From Anaerolineae bacterium (GTDB taxonomy: Bacteria; Chloroflexota; Anaerolineae; 4572-78; J111), in contig JAHDWA010000002.1 of NCBI GenBank assembly GCA_023382535.1, positions 186,001 to 250,000 on the forward strand: DNA of 64,000 nt, read 5' to 3'. This document shows, in pieces, positions 10,863-19,483 of the stretch (the stretch's first letter is position 1; every line of letters starts with the position of its first letter). The translations under genes and the position numbers were made by a program. Below the pieces are notes generated by a model. That model had not been told where the DNA came from and searched no databases. It saw only the letters and a program-made list of their open reading frames with translations.

Positions 10863-12869
10863 ATGAAATTCAGTATTCGGGATCTCAAACTATTTAGAAA
10901 ACTCGTTCTTTTGGCGCTTATGATCCCACTCGCCATTGTGATTATAGGGGCAATCGCTCTGAGGGCAACGGATTCTCTAAAGTACGAGTATGATAATCTG
11001 TATGGTTTTATGCTTATCCCTATTATGCGCTTAGATCAAGGAAACCTCCATCGCCAAGCTTTGATGACTAGTTTGAACGAGCTGGCCCGACCAAACTTAC
11101 CTGCTGAGGAACGCAGCACTCTCATAAAAACGATCCAAGCCGAGGATGAAGCCATGCGGGCAGCCATTTCTCAGTATGAAAAAGAGTGGCTCACCACGCT
11201 CAGTTCTGAATTCAGCGCCTCATTAATCGCTCAGAACCAACAAGGTCTACAAACTATCGAGGCTGATGCGCTTACCCAATTTCACATGGCCTACGATGCT
11301 TACACCGCCAACCGCGATAGTCTCCTGGCGGGTAAGGAGGTTAACTCTAATATGTTAAAGGATGATCTTACCCGTATCCAAGAAGCGTTTGATACATTAG
11401 TAAACGTTAATCGCCAGTTTGCAGATCTTTCCAATGTTAGTGCCCAGGCTACTATAAACAATATGCGCTTGACTCTTATTGGTGCAGGTATTCTGACGAG
11501 TATCTTGGGGCTAGGTTTGGCCTGGTGGTTTGCCCGCTTGATCACAAAACCAATTACAACACTTACTCACGCCACCCTACAGTTAGCCCAAGGTAATTTA
11601 GACGTAGTACTACCCACAGAGTCTAAAGATGAAACTGGGCAAATGGCACATTCATTTAGCCGGATGGTAGCTTATCTGAAAGCAATGGCAAGTGCTGCCA
11701 ACTCTTTAGCTCAAGGCAATGTTGGGGTTAATATCACGCTTTACTCCGAACAAGACGTGCTCGGTAATGCCTTCACCCAGATGATCGCTTACCAGCAGAC
11801 GATGGCTGATACAGCCGGAAAATTGGGTCAAGGCGATTTGACCGTGAGAGTTGAATCTAAATCGGCCGAAGATGTGCTAGGTAATGCTTTTAGCCAGATG
11901 GTTGCCAGCCTCAACAGTGCAATTGGCCAAGCGAACAACATTGCCGCCCAGGTGGTGCAGTCGGTGGAGCAGGTGCGAGTGGTCGGCCAGGATCTGGCGG
12001 CCAACGCCGAGGAGCAGTCCTCCGCCGCCGAGGAAGTCACCTCCAACCTGGAAGAAACCGACGCCCAGGTCAGGGGTAACGCCGACAACGCCAACCTGGC
12101 CAACCAGCTCGTCGCCGAAACCGCCGATACGGCGAATGTGGGCCAAAACAAGATGAAGACGATGACCGGGGCGATGAGCGCCATTGCCCAATCGTCCCAG
12201 GAAATCGGCAAAATCATCAAGGTCATTGACGAAATCGCTTTCCAGACCAACCTGCTGGCGCTCAACGCCGCCGTCGAAGCGGCGCGGGCCGGGCAGTATG
12301 GCCGGGGCTTTGCTGTGGTCGCTCAGGAAGTCCGCAACCTGGCTGGGCGGAGCGCCAAGGCGGCCAAAGAAACGGCGGAACTGATCGAAGGTTCAGGCCG
12401 GCGGGTGCAGGAAGGGGTGACTATCGCCGAAGAGATGGCGGCGGCGCTGAGTGATATTGTTCAGAAGGTGACTAAAGTTAAAGACCTGGTAGCCGAGATC
12501 AACGTCGCCAGCGAGGAGCAGGCTAAGGGGATCACCCAGATTAACAGGGCGATGATGCAGGTGAGCCAGGGGGCGCAGGCCAACAGCCAGCAGAGCGAGG
12601 AGTTAGCCAGCACCGCCGACGAGTTGGGCAGCCTGGCCGACCGGCTGCGCGAAGAGATGGCTCGCTTCCGCCTCAAACAACAGCAGGTTTTTGACTACGG
12701 AGGGGCCGAGGACAGGGCCCCGGTCAAAGCTTCTCTGCCAACGGCCGCAGGAGAGCAGGCTGGTAGCTTGACCCCGGTGAAGATTAAACAAGCCGGTAAG
12801 GGTGTCGGGGGTAATGGCCGGGCTGAATTAGTCCTGGACCACGACGAGCGCGGCTACGGCCAATTTTAA
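10863..12869 (+). CDS. Transmembrane methyl-accepting chemotaxis protein
   Basis: A 668-residue chemoreceptor. A first membrane helix (about 15-32) is followed by a 4-helix-bundle type periplasmic domain (about 35-195) and a second helix (about 200-222). Three HAMP or HAMP-like units then follow (…TKPITTLTHATLQLAQGNL and two repeats ending in GNVGV and GDLTV). The signalling domain carries the hairpin tip [20 protein letters not shown] and a four-helix methylation region. The last 8 residues are DERGYGQF, so the chain ends in the pattern x-Tyr-x-x-Phe, like NWETF-type CheR-docking pentapeptides. It couples through CheW to the CheA-like kinase encoded downstream. The receptor half has lower GC than the signalling half, which suggests domain shuffling onto a conserved signalling module. 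Confidence 0.95.
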   Translation: MKFSIRDLKLFRKLVLLALMIPLAIVIIGAIALRATDSLKYEYDNLYGFMLIPIMRLDQGNLHRQALMTSLNELARPNLPAEERSTLIKTIQAEDEAMRAAISQYEKEWLTTLSSEFSASLIAQNQQGLQTIEADALTQFHMAYDAYTANRDSLLAGKEVNSNMLKDDLTRIQEAFDTLVNVNRQFADLSNVSAQATINNMRLTLIGAGILTSILGLGLAWWFARLITKPITTLTHATLQLAQGNLDVVLPTESKDETGQMAHSFSRMVAYLKAMASAANSLAQGNVGVNITLYSEQDVLGNAFTQMIAYQQTMADTAGKLGQGDLTVRVESKSAEDVLGNAFSQMVASLNSAIGQANNIAAQVVQSVEQVRVVGQDLAANAEEQSSAAEEVTSNLEETDAQVRGNADNANLANQLVAETADTANVGQNKMKTMTGAMSAIAQSSQEIGKIIKVIDEIAFQTNLLALNAAVEAARAGQYGRGFAVVAQEVRNLAGRSAKAAKETAELIEGSGRRVQEGVTIAEEMAAALSDIVQKVTKVKDLVAEINVASEEQAKGITQINRAMMQVSQGAQANSQQSEELASTADELGSLADRLREEMARFRLKQQQVFDYGGAEDRAPVKASLPTAAGEQAGSLTPVKIKQAGKGVGGNGRAELVLDHDERGYGQF

Positions 12870-12964
12870 AGACTGGAAACCGGGGAGTAATCGCCGTCCT
12901 TAATCAGAGCTATCGCTTGATGAGGTGGCAGCCACATTAAACCTTAACAGAACAGGAGAAAAAC

Positions 12965-14821
12965 ATGTTATTCAAAATTAGCCTGCCCTTCGCATCCCAC
13001 GACGGCAAGGTTACACAAAAAATTAACGGGCAAGCGATGGCCGAAATACGCCGGCTCATTCAAGCCTCCCGCGAGGGGGAGTTGAAAACCCGGGTGGATG
13101 TGCAGGCTTTTGCCGGAGATCTGGCCGAGTTGATGAACGGCATTAATACCATTCTGGATGAAGCCCTGGAGCCGGTCAATGTCCAGGTAGCTGCCCTGGA
13201 AGCCATGGCCGCAGGGAAGCTATCTCAAAAGATCAGCCAGGAGTTCAAAGGCGACCACAATCGCGGTAAAAACGCTCTCAATCAGGTGGCCGGGATTGGC
13301 GGCAAAGCCCAGGAGGAGATCAGGCGGATGATTGAAGCCAGCCGGAGAGGAGACCTAAAAGCGCGGGCAGAGGTGCAGCAATTTGAGGGGGACTGGCGCG
13401 AAATTATGACGGGAGTCAATACAATTTTGGACGAAGCGTTGGGACCGGTTGACGCTCAGGTTGAACTCCTGTCCAAAATGGTGGCCGGCGATTTATCGGC
13501 CCGAATTACGGCTGATTTTAAGGGCGACCACCAGCGAATCAAAGACCTGCTGAACGGTTTCCAGCAGTTCAACCAGCAGGTGGTGGAAGATATTGTCCAA
13601 ATCTCGCAGAAACTCGCCGAAGGTAATTTACGAGCTACAGCCCAGGCTCAATACCGGGGCGACTTTGCCCAGATCAAGAACTCCCTGGAATCGGCCCTGG
13701 ATAACCTGCGGGGGGTCATTGAGGATTTGGCCCAGGTATCAGGCGGCCTGGGAAGTGGCAATTTGACCGTCACACCGCGCGGCGAGTACCGGGGTGATTT
13801 CGTCCAAATCAGAGAAGGTTTGGAGGCGGCCCTGGTCAGCTTGAACCGGACCATGACCCAGGCCAGCCACGTCACCACGCAGGTGGCGCAGTCGGTGGGG
13901 CAGGTTCGCGCCGTCAGCCAGGACTTGGCTTCAAACGCTGAGGAGCAGTCTTCGGCGGCTGAAGAGGTCACTTCAAATTTGGAAGAAACGGAGGCCCAGG
14001 TCAAAGCCAACGCCGACAATGCCAGCCTGGCCAACCAATTGGTCACCGAAACGGCTAAAACAGCCGAGTCCGGCCAGACCAAAATGAAATCAATGACCGG
14101 GGCCATGACTGCCATCGCCCAATCTTCGCAAGAGATTAACAAAATCATCAAGGTCATTGACGAAATCGCCTTTCAGACCAACCTGCTGGCGCTCAACGCC
14201 GCCGTCGAAGCGGCTCGCGCCGGGCAGCACGGGCGCGGCTTCGCCGTCGTAGCCCAGGAAGTGCGCACCCTGGCCGGGCGCAGCGCCAGGGCCGCCAAAG
14301 AAACCTCGGAACTCATCGAAACTTCGGTGCGCCGGGTGCAGGAGGGAGTTGGCATTGCCGAGGAAATGGCCACATCGCTGGGGGATATTGTCCAACAGGT
14401 GGTCAAGGTCAAAGATCTGGTGGCCGAAATAAATATCGCCAGCGAGGAACAGGCCAAAGGAATCGTTGAGGTTAACCGGGCGATGATGCAGGTCAGTGAG
14501 GGGGCCCAGAATAACAGCCAACAGAGCGAGGAGCTGGCCAGCACCGCCGACGAGATGGGCAGCCTGGCCGACCGGCTGCGTGAGGAGATGGGACGTTTCC
14601 ACCTCGACAAGGAGGCCGGCTATGGGCGCGGGCAGGAGCAGGATGACCCGGCTGAGGAGTTGACCCCTGATCTGCCAACCACCACTACCAGGAGCCGACG
14701 CCTCACCAAGGGCGCTCCAGCAGCTATCGCCAGAGGTAAAGCCCCGGCGAAGAGCAAGGAAACAAACGGGCGCTTTGAGTTAACCCTTGACCGGGACGAG
14801 CGTGGTTATGACCAGTTCTAG
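12965..14821 (+). CDS. Soluble poly-HAMP methyl-accepting chemotaxis protein
   Basis: A 618-residue chemoreceptor without a signal peptide or clear transmembrane helix, so probably cytoplasmic. The first 300 residues are about five tandem HAMP-like modules of about 45-60 residues, with repeated motifs such as [33 protein letters not shown] and [16 protein letters not shown]. The signalling domain (about 300-560) contains [20 protein letters not shown]. The C-terminus is a flexible Thr/Lys/Pro-rich linker ending in DERGYDQF, again x-Tyr-x-x-Phe. The start at 12965 follows a good AGGAGAA site. It is strongly similar to the MCP at 16900-18891, and the two look like duplicates. Its input is unknown; soluble MCPs of this type usually sense internal state or partner proteins. 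Confidence 0.94.
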   Translation: MLFKISLPFASHDGKVTQKINGQAMAEIRRLIQASREGELKTRVDVQAFAGDLAELMNGINTILDEALEPVNVQVAALEAMAAGKLSQKISQEFKGDHNRGKNALNQVAGIGGKAQEEIRRMIEASRRGDLKARAEVQQFEGDWREIMTGVNTILDEALGPVDAQVELLSKMVAGDLSARITADFKGDHQRIKDLLNGFQQFNQQVVEDIVQISQKLAEGNLRATAQAQYRGDFAQIKNSLESALDNLRGVIEDLAQVSGGLGSGNLTVTPRGEYRGDFVQIREGLEAALVSLNRTMTQASHVTTQVAQSVGQVRAVSQDLASNAEEQSSAAEEVTSNLEETEAQVKANADNASLANQLVTETAKTAESGQTKMKSMTGAMTAIAQSSQEINKIIKVIDEIAFQTNLLALNAAVEAARAGQHGRGFAVVAQEVRTLAGRSARAAKETSELIETSVRRVQEGVGIAEEMATSLGDIVQQVVKVKDLVAEINIASEEQAKGIVEVNRAMMQVSEGAQNNSQQSEELASTADEMGSLADRLREEMGRFHLDKEAGYGRGQEQDDPAEELTPDLPTTTTRSRRLTKGAPAAIARGKAPAKSKETNGRFELTLDRDERGYDQF

Positions 14822-14877
14822 AATTTGGGTGTTGTGCCAGGTACAACGTTTTCCCATCTTGAATAAGCGGGGTTGAG

Positions 14878-16092
14878 ATGAGTGCACTAAATGATGGACC
14901 AGGAATCAATGTTAATACTCCCCAGGACGCCTTTTTGCGGGTCAAGGCTGAAAAGGTAAGCCAACTGCTGGATTTGGTGGGCGAGTTGGGGCTGGCTGCC
15001 GTTGAAGTAACCCGCCATCCCGCCCTGGAAAAGCTGGAACTGGAAGGCTTTGAGATGGCCGTCCACCGGCTGGAACTGCTGATCCGGGAAGTGCAAGACC
15101 TGGCTTCCAGCCTGCGGCTGGTGCCGGTCAATGAGATCTTCAAGCGGGCCCAGCGAGCGGTGCGCGACCTGTCTCAGCAGACCGGCAAACCGATTGATCT
15201 CACCCTGGAGGGGGGCGAAACCGAAATTGATAAATTGTTGGTGGACCAACTGCACGACCCGCTGGTACACCTGGTGCGCAATGCCGCCGATCATGGTCTG
15301 GAGTCACCCCAGGAGCGGCGGGCCGCCGGCAAATCAGAGCGGGGCCGCATTACCTTGAGGGCCACACAGCAGGGCAGCGAGATCCATCTGGCCATTAGCG
15401 ATGATGGCCGGGGCCTGAACCGGGATAGAATCCTGGCGAAAGCCCGCCAATTGGGCCTGGTGGAGACCGGCGCCGAGCCGGATGACCGGACGGTTTGGAA
15501 CTATGTTTTCCATTCCGGCTTGTCCACGGCCCAGGAAGTCTCGAATCTCTCCGGGCGGGGCGTGGGGATGGACGTGGTGCGGGCGGCTATTCAGGCTTTG
15601 CGGGGCCGGATCGAGATAGATAGTACCCCCGGCCAGGGCACGTGCATAAATCTGCGGATTCCCTTGACCCTGGCCTTTCTGGAGAGCCTGGTGGTCCGCT
15701 CCGAAAATCGCCTTTACGCCATCCCTATTGACGTGGTGGGTGAGGTTTTCAAGCCCGAAGCGGAGCAGGTAACGCAGGCTTCAGCCGAGCACAGCGAGTT
15801 GGTCCGGCTGCGGGGTGAATTGGTCCCGGTTTACCGTTTACAGCAGTTGTATGAAGACAGCCGCGAAAAACACAGCTTGACCAATCAGATCGTCGTAGCC
15901 GTCCAGACCAGCCAGGGCTTGTTGGGGCTGCCGGTTGACGAAATTATCGGCCAGCAGCAGGTAACGATGAAGCCTTTGAACGGGCAGCTCAAGGATATCC
16001 GGGCGGGGGCGGGCTATGCCCTCCTCAGCTCCGGCGATGTGTCCATTGCCCTGGATTGCGAGCGGCTCATTCAGGATTTGAGCAAGAATTAA
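14878..16092 (+). CDS. cheA: CheA-type chemotaxis kinase lacking the P1 (HPt) and P2 domains
   Basis: Only 404 residues, against 600 or more for usual CheA. It begins almost directly at the P3 dimerisation domain (DAFLRVKAEKVSQLLDLVGE). The P4 ATPase is intact: N box LVHLVRNAADHG (about 128-139), G1 DDGRGLN, F box VFHSGLSTA and G2 GRGVGMDVV. The CheW-like P5 domain ends the protein (PVDEIIGQQQVTMKPL). No His-containing HPt domain is present and there is no in-frame coding sequence upstream for one, so this is not a simple start error. It should bind ATP and receptors but must phosphorylate an HPt in trans; the protein at 19484-22522 carries one. CheA4 of Rhodobacter sphaeroides is a known precedent for a P1-less CheA. 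Confidence 0.92.
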   Translation: MSALNDGPGINVNTPQDAFLRVKAEKVSQLLDLVGELGLAAVEVTRHPALEKLELEGFEMAVHRLELLIREVQDLASSLRLVPVNEIFKRAQRAVRDLSQQTGKPIDLTLEGGETEIDKLLVDQLHDPLVHLVRNAADHGLESPQERRAAGKSERGRITLRATQQGSEIHLAISDDGRGLNRDRILAKARQLGLVETGAEPDDRTVWNYVFHSGLSTAQEVSNLSGRGVGMDVVRAAIQALRGRIEIDSTPGQGTCINLRIPLTLAFLESLVVRSENRLYAIPIDVVGEVFKPEAEQVTQASAEHSELVRLRGELVPVYRLQQLYEDSREKHSLTNQIVVAVQTSQGLLGLPVDEIIGQQQVTMKPLNGQLKDIRAGAGYALLSSGDVSIALDCERLIQDLSKN

Positions 16093-16198
16093 AAAATGAA
16101 AAGGTAGCAAGTAGCAGGTTCCTATGATTTCCCTGTCTACACTCGCCTCACGCAAGTGCAGGCCGTCTACCATCTACTATTTCTAAAGGAGCAAAACA

Positions 16199-16720
16199 AT
16201 GGCTGAACAGGAAAATGATCTACTAAAAATCAATGAGGACGATAACATTGACGAAATGTACCTCACCTTCGGCATCCAGGATGAAGAGTATGCTGTCAAT
16301 ATCGGTCACGTGACCGAGATTGTCGGTATCCAGAAAATCTCCGAGGTGCCCGACGTCCCCGCCTTTATCAAGGGCGTTATCAACCTTCGCGGTAAGGTCA
16401 TTCCGGTGATGGACGTCCGGCTGCGCTTTGGCCTGCCCTGGCGGGAGTACGACGACCGGACCACGATCATCGTGCTCGAACTCGACGGCGCGCCGACAGG
16501 ACTGGTCGTTGATCGGGTCAACGACGTGACTGCCATTCCCCAGGGGCAGGTGGACCCGCCGCCGCGGTGGCATGGCAGCGGGACCCAGCGAGTCATTAAG
16601 GGCCTGGGCAAACAGGGGGAGCGCGTCAGCGTCATCCTCGACGTGGGGCGGCTGCTGTATGAGCAGTCCTTCCTGGGCGAGGCTTCGCCTGAAGCCGTCC
16701 TGCCGGCAGTGGCTGTTTGA
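16199..16720 (+). CDS. cheW: Chemotaxis coupling protein CheW
   Basis: A 173-residue single CheW domain. It shows MYLTFGIQDEEYAVNIGHVTEI at the first beta strands (split here as MYLTFGIQDEEY and AVNIGHVTEI), VPAFIKGVINLRGKVIPVMD with the conserved Asn-Leu-Arg-Gly, and GLVVDRVNDV. It bridges MCP tips to the P5 domain of CheA. A short acidic N-terminal extension precedes the domain. The start follows AAAGGAGCAAAACAATG with good spacing. It sits between the P1-less CheA and the second soluble MCP, consistent with one receptor-kinase array. Confidence 0.96.
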   Translation: MAEQENDLLKINEDDNIDEMYLTFGIQDEEYAVNIGHVTEIVGIQKISEVPDVPAFIKGVINLRGKVIPVMDVRLRFGLPWREYDDRTTIIVLELDGAPTGLVVDRVNDVTAIPQGQVDPPPRWHGSGTQRVIKGLGKQGERVSVILDVGRLLYEQSFLGEASPEAVLPAVAV

Positions 16721-16899
16721 AAAGAGCGGCAGACAACAGCAAAAGAGAGACATATTTGCTATAGGTGATACGAATGGCCCTGCGCCGCCGTTTCACTCAA
16801 TTCCATATCAACCTAATAGGGTCTCATCTGGCTGCTACCCAAAAGCCGGAGCAAGACCCAACCTCAACAAGAAAATTTAAAATGCAGGAGACATACATA

Positions 16900-18891
16900 A
16901 TGACATCAGAAGTACCAGAAAAAGTCGAACGGGCCGTGGACGAACGCGCTTTAGCCGAAATCCGCCGGCTCATCCAGGATACCAAAGAGGGCAACCTGAA
17001 ATCGCGGGTCGAGGTAGAGGGGTTCAGCGGCGAGTGGCGCGAGGTTATGCTCGGCCTCAACACCATCCTGGACGAGGCGTTAGGGCCGGTCAATGCCCAG
17101 GTTATAGCCCTGGAGGCGATGGCCCGGGGCGATCTCTCTCAACGAATCACCCAGGAATTCAAAGGCGATCATGGCCGGGCCAAAGAGGCTTTGAACCAGG
17201 TAGCCGACATTGCCGGCAAGGCCATGCACGAGATGCGGCGGATGATTGAAGCCAGCAGCAACGGCGACCTCAAGGCGCGAGCCGATGTCCAGGCATTTAT
17301 AGGCGACTGGCGCGAACTTATGGCCGGGGTTAACACTATCCTCGATGAAGCCCTGGAGCCGGTCAATATCCAGGTGGGGGCCTTGGAGGCGATGGCCGAA
17401 GGAAAGCTGTCGCAAAAGATCAGCCAGGAGTTCAAGGGCGAGCACAACCGGGGTAAAAATGCCCTGAATGCGGTAGGCGACATTGCCGGCAAGGCCCAGG
17501 AAGAGATCAGGCGGATGATCGAGGCCAGCAGCAACGGCGACTTGAAAGCGCGGGCAGAGGTGCAGCAGTTCGTGGGCGACTGGCGCGAGATTATGGCCGG
17601 GGTCAACACCATTCTGGATGAAGCCCTGGAGCCGGTCAATATCCAGACTGAAATCCTGGAGCGCATGGCCGCCGGCGATCTGTCGGCCCGGATCACTGCC
17701 GATTTCAAGGGCGATCATAACCGGATTAAAGGCCTGATCAACGAATTCCAGGATTTCAACCAGCAGGTCGTCGAAGATATTGTCCAGATTTCACAGCGGC
17801 TGGCCGAGGGCGATCTACGGGTGGCCCCGGAAGCCCAGTACAAGGGCGATTTTGCCCAGATCAGAAACGCGCTGGAAACGGCTCTGTCAGGTCTGAACAC
17901 GACCATTCGCCAGACCAACGCCGTGGTGCAGCAGGTGGCGCAATCCGTGGAGCAGGTCCGGGCTGTGGGGCAGGATCTGGCAGCCAACGCCGAAGAGCAG
18001 TCGTCGGCCGTCGAGGAAGTGACCTCTAACCTGGAGGAAACCGACTCGCAGGTGAAAGCCAATGCTGAAAATGCCAATGTGACCAATCAGTTGGTCAGCG
18101 AAACGACGACAACGGCCAATGTCGGCCAGGAAAAAATGAAGGCTGTGACCGAAGCGATGAAAGCCATTGCCCAGTCCTCCCAGGAAATCAGCAAGATTAT
18201 CAAGGTCATTGACGAGATTGCTTTCCAAACCAACCTGCTGGCTTTGAATGCGGCCGTCGAAGCGGCCCGCGCCGGGCAGCACGGGCGCGGCTTTGCCGTC
18301 GTCGCCCAGGAAGTGCGCAACCTGGCCGGGCGCAGCGCCAAGGCGGCCAAGGAGACCGCCGAACTCATCGAAGGCTCCAGCCGCCGGGTACAGGAAGGGG
18401 TGGCTATTGTTGATGAAACCGCCGAGGCCCTGGCCGGCATTGTCCAGAACGTGGTCAAAGTCAAGGATCTGGTGGCGGAAATTAGCGTGGCCAGTGAAGA
18501 GCAAGCCCGCGCGGTGACGCAAATCAACGCCGCCATGCTGCAAGTCAACCAGGGCTCCCAAGCCGGCAGCCAGCAGAGCGAAGAGCTGGCCAGCACGGCC
18601 GATGAACTGGGCAGCCTGGCCGACCGGCTGCGCGAGGAGATGGGGCGCTTCAAGCTGCGCGAACAGCATGTTTTTGGCGACGCGCTCGGCGGCCTGGGCC
18701 TGAGTGGAGTCAGTCCTGAGGTGATGCAGCAACTGGTGGAGTTGGTCAAGCAGCAGCTTGCCGCCGGCGGACCTGCCGCTGCAACGCCAACCAAAGCCAA
18801 ACCCCAGCCGGGGGTGAATGGCCGCAAAGAGAAAAATGGTAAGCTGGAATTAATCCTGGACCGTGATGAACGCGGTTACGGACAATTCTAA
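16900..18891 (+). CDS. Soluble poly-HAMP methyl-accepting chemotaxis protein (second copy)
   Basis: A 663-residue soluble MCP closely related to the one at 12965-14821. The frame is open further upstream to 16765, but the ATG at 16900 has a GGAG site nine bases before it and gives an N-terminus (MTSEVPEKVERAVDER) that joins directly to the repeat region, so it is preferred. About six HAMP-like repeats ([33 protein letters not shown], repeated SNGDLKARA) occupy residues 20-330. The signalling domain with [20 protein letters not shown] covers about 340-600. A Pro/Ala/Lys linker leads to the end [11 protein letters not shown], the x-Tyr-x-x-Phe tail shared by all three receptors. Confidence 0.94.
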   Translation: MTSEVPEKVERAVDERALAEIRRLIQDTKEGNLKSRVEVEGFSGEWREVMLGLNTILDEALGPVNAQVIALEAMARGDLSQRITQEFKGDHGRAKEALNQVADIAGKAMHEMRRMIEASSNGDLKARADVQAFIGDWRELMAGVNTILDEALEPVNIQVGALEAMAEGKLSQKISQEFKGEHNRGKNALNAVGDIAGKAQEEIRRMIEASSNGDLKARAEVQQFVGDWREIMAGVNTILDEALEPVNIQTEILERMAAGDLSARITADFKGDHNRIKGLINEFQDFNQQVVEDIVQISQRLAEGDLRVAPEAQYKGDFAQIRNALETALSGLNTTIRQTNAVVQQVAQSVEQVRAVGQDLAANAEEQSSAVEEVTSNLEETDSQVKANAENANVTNQLVSETTTTANVGQEKMKAVTEAMKAIAQSSQEISKIIKVIDEIAFQTNLLALNAAVEAARAGQHGRGFAVVAQEVRNLAGRSAKAAKETAELIEGSSRRVQEGVAIVDETAEALAGIVQNVVKVKDLVAEISVASEEQARAVTQINAAMLQVNQGSQAGSQQSEELASTADELGSLADRLREEMGRFKLREQHVFGDALGGLGLSGVSPEVMQQLVELVKQQLAAGGPAAATPTKAKPQPGVNGRKEKNGKLELILDRDERGYGQF

Positions 18892-18915
18892 CTTGTATCT
18901 GTTCTGGTGGGGTCG

Positions 18916-18945
18916 CCCCGACACGTCTTCCAAAACGTGTCGGGG
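18916..18945 (+). other. Inverted repeat between MCP and CheY-like gene
   Basis: A perfect 10-bp stem (CCCCGACACG … CGTGTCGGGG) with a 10-base loop lies 25 bp after the MCP stop and 31 bp before the next start. There is no T-run after it, so it is not a classic intrinsic terminator. It may stabilise the upstream mRNA or attenuate read-through. Confidence 0.5.
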
Positions 18946-18975
18946 TTCCAACAGAAGAGTTCCGGGGAGACAGGC

Positions 18976-19383
18976 ATGAACAAGAAAAGAATTATGATTG
19001 TGGACGATGCGGCCATGATGCGTATCGTCATTATGAATACGCTCAAACAGGACCCAAACCTGGAGGTCGTTGGTTATGCCGGCAACGGTAAAGAGGCGCT
19101 GGCAAAATTGAACCAAACAAACCCGGATTTGATTCTGCTCGATATCGAAATGCCGGAAATGGACGGGTTGGAATTCTTGCGCCATGCCCGCTTGAAAAGC
19201 CGGGCCAAGATTGTGGTGCTATCCTCGGTGGCCTTAGCCGGTTCTCAAAAGGCAACTCAAGCGAAGGCATTAGGCGCCGACGCCGTTATCGGCAAACCCT
19301 CCGGCGCAATTTCGTATGATCTCGAAGCGAAACGGGGCAGTGAATTATCTCAAGTGATTCATAAGCTGCTTAATATTGCCTAA
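18976..19383 (+). CDS. CheY-like single-domain response regulator
   Basis: A 135-residue receiver domain. The acidic pair Asp-Asp is in MIVDDAAMMR, the phospho-acceptor is Asp56 in LILLDIEMPEMDG, the Ser/Thr switch position is in VVLSSVA and the late Lys is in IGKPSGA. The receiver is closer in style to CheB receivers (EMDGLEFLRH and the extra tail SYDLEAKRGSELS) than to classical CheY, but no methylesterase domain follows. The ATG at 18976 is chosen over an in-frame start 69 bases upstream because a GGGGAGACAGG site precedes it and the domain starts there. It is the likely phosphate output of the chemotaxis kinase. Confidence 0.9.
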   Translation: MNKKRIMIVDDAAMMRIVIMNTLKQDPNLEVVGYAGNGKEALAKLNQTNPDLILLDIEMPEMDGLEFLRHARLKSRAKIVVLSSVALAGSQKATQAKALGADAVIGKPSGAISYDLEAKRGSELSQVIHKLLNIA

Positions 19384-19483
19384 ACGGCTGCCGAGTGCTT
19401 GTTTGGACGAGCGTGGGGCGCAGCCGTACCCAATAAAAGCTGATGGCCCGATAGGAATTTCAAATTAGGAAGATGAGAACGCT

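Noticed and set aside
16765..16899. Upstream start for the second soluble MCP
   Set aside because: The extra N-terminal residues have no counterpart in the sister MCP, and ATG 16900 has a clear GGAG site.
17887..18732. Long - strand open frame opposite the second soluble MCP (also 14090-14602, 11828-12265)
   Set aside because: These mirror the repetitive, GC-rich MCP signalling domain on the other strand. The + strand encodes a clear chemoreceptor and the reverse frames show no family features or ribosome sites.
18916..18945. Intrinsic terminator splitting the chemotaxis operon before the CheY-like gene
   Set aside because: The stem is strong but lacks a T-run, and chemotaxis genes continue in the same direction. 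It is listed only as an inverted repeat.
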